NCBI RefSeq assembly: GCF_900104445.1
Contig: NZ_FNJI01000031.1
Span: 1 to 54,604, forward strand
Reading direction: 5' to 3'
DNA length: 54,604 nucleotides
Origin: Desulforhopalus singaporensis
GTDB lineage: Bacteria; Desulfobacterota; Desulfobulbia; Desulfobulbales; Desulfocapsaceae
The position numbers and the translations under genes are program-made. The stretch's first letter is position 1. The number at the start of each line of letters is the position of its first letter. Shown piece by piece: positions 51,075 to 54,604 of the stretch. The notes below the pieces were generated by a model, which saw only the letters and a program-made list of their open reading frames with translations, had not been told where the DNA came from and ran no database searches.

Positions 51075-54032
51075 ATGGCATTGAATTTATTGTACGTTAG
51101 TGCAAATGGCACTTCGCAGGGACTTGGGACGGCAGCGCAACCTCTTGACTTTACATCGGCGGTGCGACAGGGCGGTGAAAACAGCGTTATCGTCTTACTC
51201 AACGATGCAGGCACGATCTACACCGAGGGGGTTGCCCTCCACAAGAACCAATACGTATTGGGCGAAGGGGCCACCGCCCACGTATTCCACGAAGATGGGG
51301 TGACGGTGGAAATGTTTACGGCACCAGGGTCAGGTGGTGCCCAGCTTCACGGCACCTCATCGTACAACGGTGTTATCGGAACCCATCCGGAGACAGCAGC
51401 AACCGCGGTCTCCGGCGTACAGGCCTCCGGCGGTGTCAACGATGCGGGTATCGTCGCTGAATCACGTTACCACTTCCTGCTGTCCGGGCAGTCGAATATG
51501 GCTGGATGGGCCAACGTTTCGGACTTTGATGAACAGTTGCAAGGGACCCAGGAAAATGTCCACATGTGGACAGGAAACAAATTTGCGTCATTAGAACCAA
51601 CTCAGAATTCAGCACCTCTCGATTTTGGGGCCGCACCAAATCGCCTATGGGCCGGTTCGGAGTTGTCTCTTGGAGTGAACCTGACTAAAGCCCTGGCCAG
51701 CGACGTCTATTTCACTAAAGTTACTTCAGGCGGCACCTCCATAGATCGCTGGCTGTACCAGGATATGGCTGACAGGTTGCTTGAGCATAGCCTGAAAGCG
51801 TCTGAAGATATTGCAACCCAGGGATATGCTCCGATCATGGGTGGCCTAGCATGGAACCAGGGAGAATATGACGTTAACAATTCAGCACCTTACGACCAGA
51901 AGTTGCTTGCGTTATTGCAAGAGTTGCAATCAGAGACCGGGATATCAGATCTACGTCTGGTCGCCAGTGGCGTTTCCCCACAAATGGGGGGGGCGGTTAT
52001 CGAGCAGGAAATACTCCAAGCCATGCAATCATCTGAGTTTATCGCGTATTTCAGCATGCTTGATTTTACCGACTACTCAAATGGGAATGTCCATTTCAGC
52101 GCTGAAGGTTATTCGTATATGGGGTATCAGTTTGCAGTTCACCTTCTGGAAGACCTTATAGGCAACCCGGTAACACAAGATGCCATTGACGGGTATCTTC
52201 CTTTACGTATGATTCCTGTGGCTCCAGTAGCCGAAAATGACAGCCAGAACATAGTTGTTGGCTTTGATGTCGGCAGGCAAGGCAACGTGCTTGCCAATGA
52301 CAGCGATTTCAACATCACGGAGACTCTGTCCGTTGCAACGGTAAACGGGCTCCACTCCAATATCGGGGAATGGATTGATCTTGAGGAAGGAGGAAGGATC
52401 AAGATTGAAGCGGATGGCACCTACGATTTTGACCCCGGTGAGAGCTATGGCGATCTCAAGGCCGGTCAATTTTTCTCCATTGTGGTGCCATATGAAGTAA
52501 TGGACGATAAAGGGCTTGTCGACCAGGCTACCCTCACCTTGTCCGTATATGGAAGTTATGGTCGTGAGGGCGGGCTGTACATCGAGGCGGTCAGCGGCAG
52601 CACCTACGGGACAAGTGGCGATGATGTTATTATCGGCACCGATGGCAATGATCAGATATCCGGCAACGGTGGTTACGACATGATATTTGATTATGGCGGC
52701 AATAATACAATCCGTCTCAACAATTCACAACCAGACAGTAAGTCCATGGTTTTCACGGGCAAAGGAAACGACAGCATATATGCCACAGCTGGAGATGACG
52801 TTATTGATGCCGGGAACGGCAACAATAACGTATACAGTTATGCCGGAGACGACACAATAATTGCAGGCGACGGAAATGATTTTATTAATGCCAGGGGAAG
52901 CTATTGGGCAGTTGGTGATCGTGCCGGAAACAATACCATTGACGGTGGAGACGGTAATAACCGTGTCTATACCGGCGCCGGAAGCGACAAAATCACTACC
53001 GGTGATGGAGATGACCTGATCTATTCAACTGGCGGCGGTGACGTCATCAACGCCGGCCACGGTAATAACACTATCGATTCCGGTTATAATCGGTATGCAG
53101 GAAGTGGAAAAGTCACCATCATTACTGCCGGAGACGGGAACAACCGCATCTACACAGACGCAGGAGATGACCACATCACCCTGGGAAAAGGCCAGAATTA
53201 TGTGTACAGTTACGGTGGCAACGACAACATAACAACAGGTAATGACAACGATTTTATTAACGCCAGGGGGAACAATTGGTTAGTTGGTGATCGTGCCGGA
53301 AACAAGACCATTGACGGTGGAGACGGTGATAACCGTGTCTATACCGGCGCCGGCAGCGACAAAATCATTACCGGTGATGGAGATGACCTGATCTATTCAG
53401 CTGGCGGCGGTGACGTTATCAACGCCGGCCACGGTAATAACACTATCGATTCCGGTTATAATCGGAACGCAGGAAGTGGAAAAGTCACCACCATTACTGC
53501 CGGTGACGGGAACAATCGCATCTACACAGACGCAGGAGATGACCACATCACCCTGGGGGATGGGCAGAATGTTGTGCAAAGTTTCGGCGGTAACGACACG
53601 GTCACAACCGGTAGCGGCGATGACAGGATTACCCTTTACGGGTACAACGCCAGCAATGACGCGCAGTCAGAGAAGCATGTTTCTTCCGGAGCAGGAAATG
53701 ACACGATTTTTGGTTCTTTCGGCGATGATACGATTATTGCCGGTCAAGGTGATGATGTTATCGATCTTCGGCGCGGCGGCAATAATCTGTGTATTTTTGA
53801 ATCCGGCGATGGGGTTGATCGGATCGTGGGGTTTGACGCAGAAAGCGATAAAATTCAGTTCAGCGTTGAAGGGTTGACCTATGAAGAGCTCCAATTTCTG
53901 ACGTCCAGTGATCGGGACCCTGCTTTTTCAGGATCAGGGACAGGGATACGTTATGGAGACGACCTGGTGACTGTAGATGTCCGACCAACCGATATCAATG
54001 AGGATCTGTTTGTATTTATGCCTTATTGTTAA
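51075..54032 (+). CDS. Secreted RTX protein with SGNH/sialate-O-acetylesterase-like domain
   Basis: A 985-residue protein when started at 51075 (MALNLLYVSANGTSQG, typical of type I secreted proteins without a signal peptide). The site before it is weak; the frame is open to a TTG at 50964. About 1-125 is an N-terminal repeat-like region. Residues about 133-365 resemble carbohydrate esterases of the DUF303/CE6 type: FLLSGQSNMAGW (block I serine), GLAWNQGEYDV and VHFSAEGYSYMG with the probable catalytic histidine. A cadherin/VCBS-like domain follows (about 380-500), then RTX nonapeptides (GGxGxDxUx type) from about 520 to 910, and a C-terminal secretion region. No T1SS genes lie nearby. Confidence 0.85.
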   Translation: MALNLLYVSANGTSQGLGTAAQPLDFTSAVRQGGENSVIVLLNDAGTIYTEGVALHKNQYVLGEGATAHVFHEDGVTVEMFTAPGSGGAQLHGTSSYNGVIGTHPETAATAVSGVQASGGVNDAGIVAESRYHFLLSGQSNMAGWANVSDFDEQLQGTQENVHMWTGNKFASLEPTQNSAPLDFGAAPNRLWAGSELSLGVNLTKALASDVYFTKVTSGGTSIDRWLYQDMADRLLEHSLKASEDIATQGYAPIMGGLAWNQGEYDVNNSAPYDQKLLALLQELQSETGISDLRLVASGVSPQMGGAVIEQEILQAMQSSEFIAYFSMLDFTDYSNGNVHFSAEGYSYMGYQFAVHLLEDLIGNPVTQDAIDGYLPLRMIPVAPVAENDSQNIVVGFDVGRQGNVLANDSDFNITETLSVATVNGLHSNIGEWIDLEEGGRIKIEADGTYDFDPGESYGDLKAGQFFSIVVPYEVMDDKGLVDQATLTLSVYGSYGREGGLYIEAVSGSTYGTSGDDVIIGTDGNDQISGNGGYDMIFDYGGNNTIRLNNSQPDSKSMVFTGKGNDSIYATAGDDVIDAGNGNNNVYSYAGDDTIIAGDGNDFINARGSYWAVGDRAGNNTIDGGDGNNRVYTGAGSDKITTGDGDDLIYSTGGGDVINAGHGNNTIDSGYNRYAGSGKVTIITAGDGNNRIYTDAGDDHITLGKGQNYVYSYGGNDNITTGNDNDFINARGNNWLVGDRAGNKTIDGGDGDNRVYTGAGSDKIITGDGDDLIYSAGGGDVINAGHGNNTIDSGYNRNAGSGKVTTITAGDGNNRIYTDAGDDHITLGDGQNVVQSFGGNDTVTTGSGDDRITLYGYNASNDAQSEKHVSSGAGNDTIFGSFGDDTIIAGQGDDVIDLRRGGNNLCIFESGDGVDRIVGFDAESDKIQFSVEGLTYEELQFLTSSDRDPAFSGSGTGIRYGDDLVTVDVRPTDINEDLFVFMPYC
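52914..53607 (+). repeat. Tandem 372-bp (124-residue) repeat in RTX region
   Basis: Two in-frame units, 52914-53285 and 53286 to about 53607, each starting GDRAGN and containing GGDG-NRVYTGAGSDKI, DLIYS-GGGDVINAGHGN, NNTIDSGYNR and NRIYTDAGDDHITLG. Copies are nearly identical in DNA over long stretches, indicating recent duplication or gene conversion. The second ends less completely. Confidence 0.85.
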
Positions 54033-54052
54033 CCTGTCCGTTACCTTCCTTT

Positions 54053-54086
54053 CCCCCTCATTTACAATAAGTGAGGGGGGATCGTT
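54053..54086 (+). terminator. Terminator after RTX protein gene
   Basis: CCCCCTCA pairs with TGAGGGGG around TTTACAATAAG, followed by GATCGTTTTT, about 20 bases after the RTX stop. A typical factor-independent terminator. Confidence 0.75.
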
Positions 54087-54498
54087 TTTCAAATCACGTT
54101 CCGGCAGTCCTCCGGTTGCAACCAACCCCACCTGCCTGTTTTATCCAATCGCCTGACCTGTCAACGTCCATAGTTTCCAATGGACTGATCACCCAGCCTC
54201 GCGACATCATTACTGTCACATCGTCGCAGTCTTTGCGGTCATCGGTGCCTGTTTTTCCAGTCTTGCACAGGGAGCCTGGATTCTGGACCGGCCTGTGAGT
54301 CGTTCGGCACGACCGGAATTGTGGTATGGTAGTTTTGAAGTGCTGATCGGCCGCTGAACCGTGGTTGCTGTTTTTTAAATCCCGGTGCTCAATCAATTGC
54401 CATATAATTTCTTTTACTCAAACCCATTTTTCTGGGCAATTCCTGGAACAGGATGCAAAACTTGAGATGGCAAAAAAACTTAGAAAACAGAAAAACTC
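54087..54498. other. Region without recognised gene
   Basis: About 410 bases between the RTX terminator and the right repeat arm. Short frames of up to about 100 codons exist on both strands, but none resembles a known protein and none has a good start site. Confidence 0.4.
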
Positions 54499-54604
54499 CA
54501 GCTATTCCCGATGTAAATCTAAGTCATTGAAATTGCGCCATTCGGTAAAATCATCTTTCGTAAACATTTAATATGAAGTATGAACTTAATCTATTGAAAT
54601 AATG
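54499..54604 (-). repeat. Right arm of 106-bp inverted repeat (partner 229-334)
   Basis: The reverse complement of 229-334 with one mismatch. The outer boundary of the match falls exactly on the last base of the window, so the repeat may continue beyond it. On the left the matching boundary is followed outward by sequence leading to a transposase start. Confidence 0.85.

Noticed and set aside
52914-53607. A CRISPR or satellite array within the RTX gene
   Set aside because: The repeats are long, in frame and encode RTX nonapeptides; they belong to the protein.

Overview
The window reads as an accessory catabolic segment of a Gram-negative anaerobe, most likely a sulfate reducer or relative of the former Deltaproteobacteria (Desulfobacterota). 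The pointers are a histidine/urocanate pathway of the formimidoyltransferase/cyclodeaminase type, a non-pyrrolysine MttB-type methyltransferase, TRAP, TTT and BCCT transporters, and a cluster with an Mrp ATPase, a DUF5320 protein, a COG1237-like MBL protein and a CDF-NifX fusion. No rRNA, tRNA or housekeeping genes were seen, so the taxonomy is inference.

Layout. (1) 1-491: left edge with the 5' end of a transposase gene, one arm of a 106-bp inverted repeat whose partner is the last 106 bases of the window, and an aldo/keto reductase remnant. (2) 484-8687: minus-strand dctPQM TRAP transporter, AcnX dehydratase (two subunits), larA-like nickel racemase/epimerase and larB, with a GntR/FCD regulator beyond an IS3 scar. 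(3) 9137-19359: hutC-like repressor, then hutU, cyclodeaminase, glutamate formimidoyltransferase, hutI and a complete Liv-type ABC importer; hutH is absent. A 195-bp IS21-like terminal-repeat element lies directly downstream. (4) 19705-24957: GntR/UTRA regulator, a NicX/M29-like metalloenzyme, a tctCBA tripartite carboxylate transporter and a small lipoprotein. (5) 25559-35362: minus-strand genes for a GcvT-DapA fusion protein, BCCT transporter, cyclic amidohydrolase, MttB-like methyltransferase and IlvD/Edd-type dehydratase, with a divergent IclR regulator and two matching 19-bp palindromes. (6) 35862-42744: metal/redox cluster with a histidine-rich peptide, MBL hydrolase, Mrp ATPase, DUF5320 protein, sigma-54 activator, CDF-NifX fusion and DUF364 protein. 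(7) 42958-50759: TetR regulator and a six-gene acyl-CoA degradation operon (SDR, acyl-CoA ligase, class III CoA-transferase, enoyl-CoA hydratase, thiolase, acyl-CoA dehydrogenase) with three matching palindromic operators. (8) 51075-54032: a large secreted RTX protein with an SGNH/sialate-O-acetylesterase-like domain.

Regions 2-5 and 7 are each a small-molecule utilisation module with its own regulator, and 2-5 each carry their own importer. The most promising candidate for an undescribed system is region 5, where a fused demethylase-lyase, a betaine-type importer, an MttB homologue and a sugar-acid-type dehydratase suggest a route for a methylated, hydroxylated amine. The Lar/AcnX/TRAP cluster and the histidine-rich metal cluster are the next best. 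Region 3 may be built to take up urocanate rather than histidine. All substrate proposals are inference from gene content.
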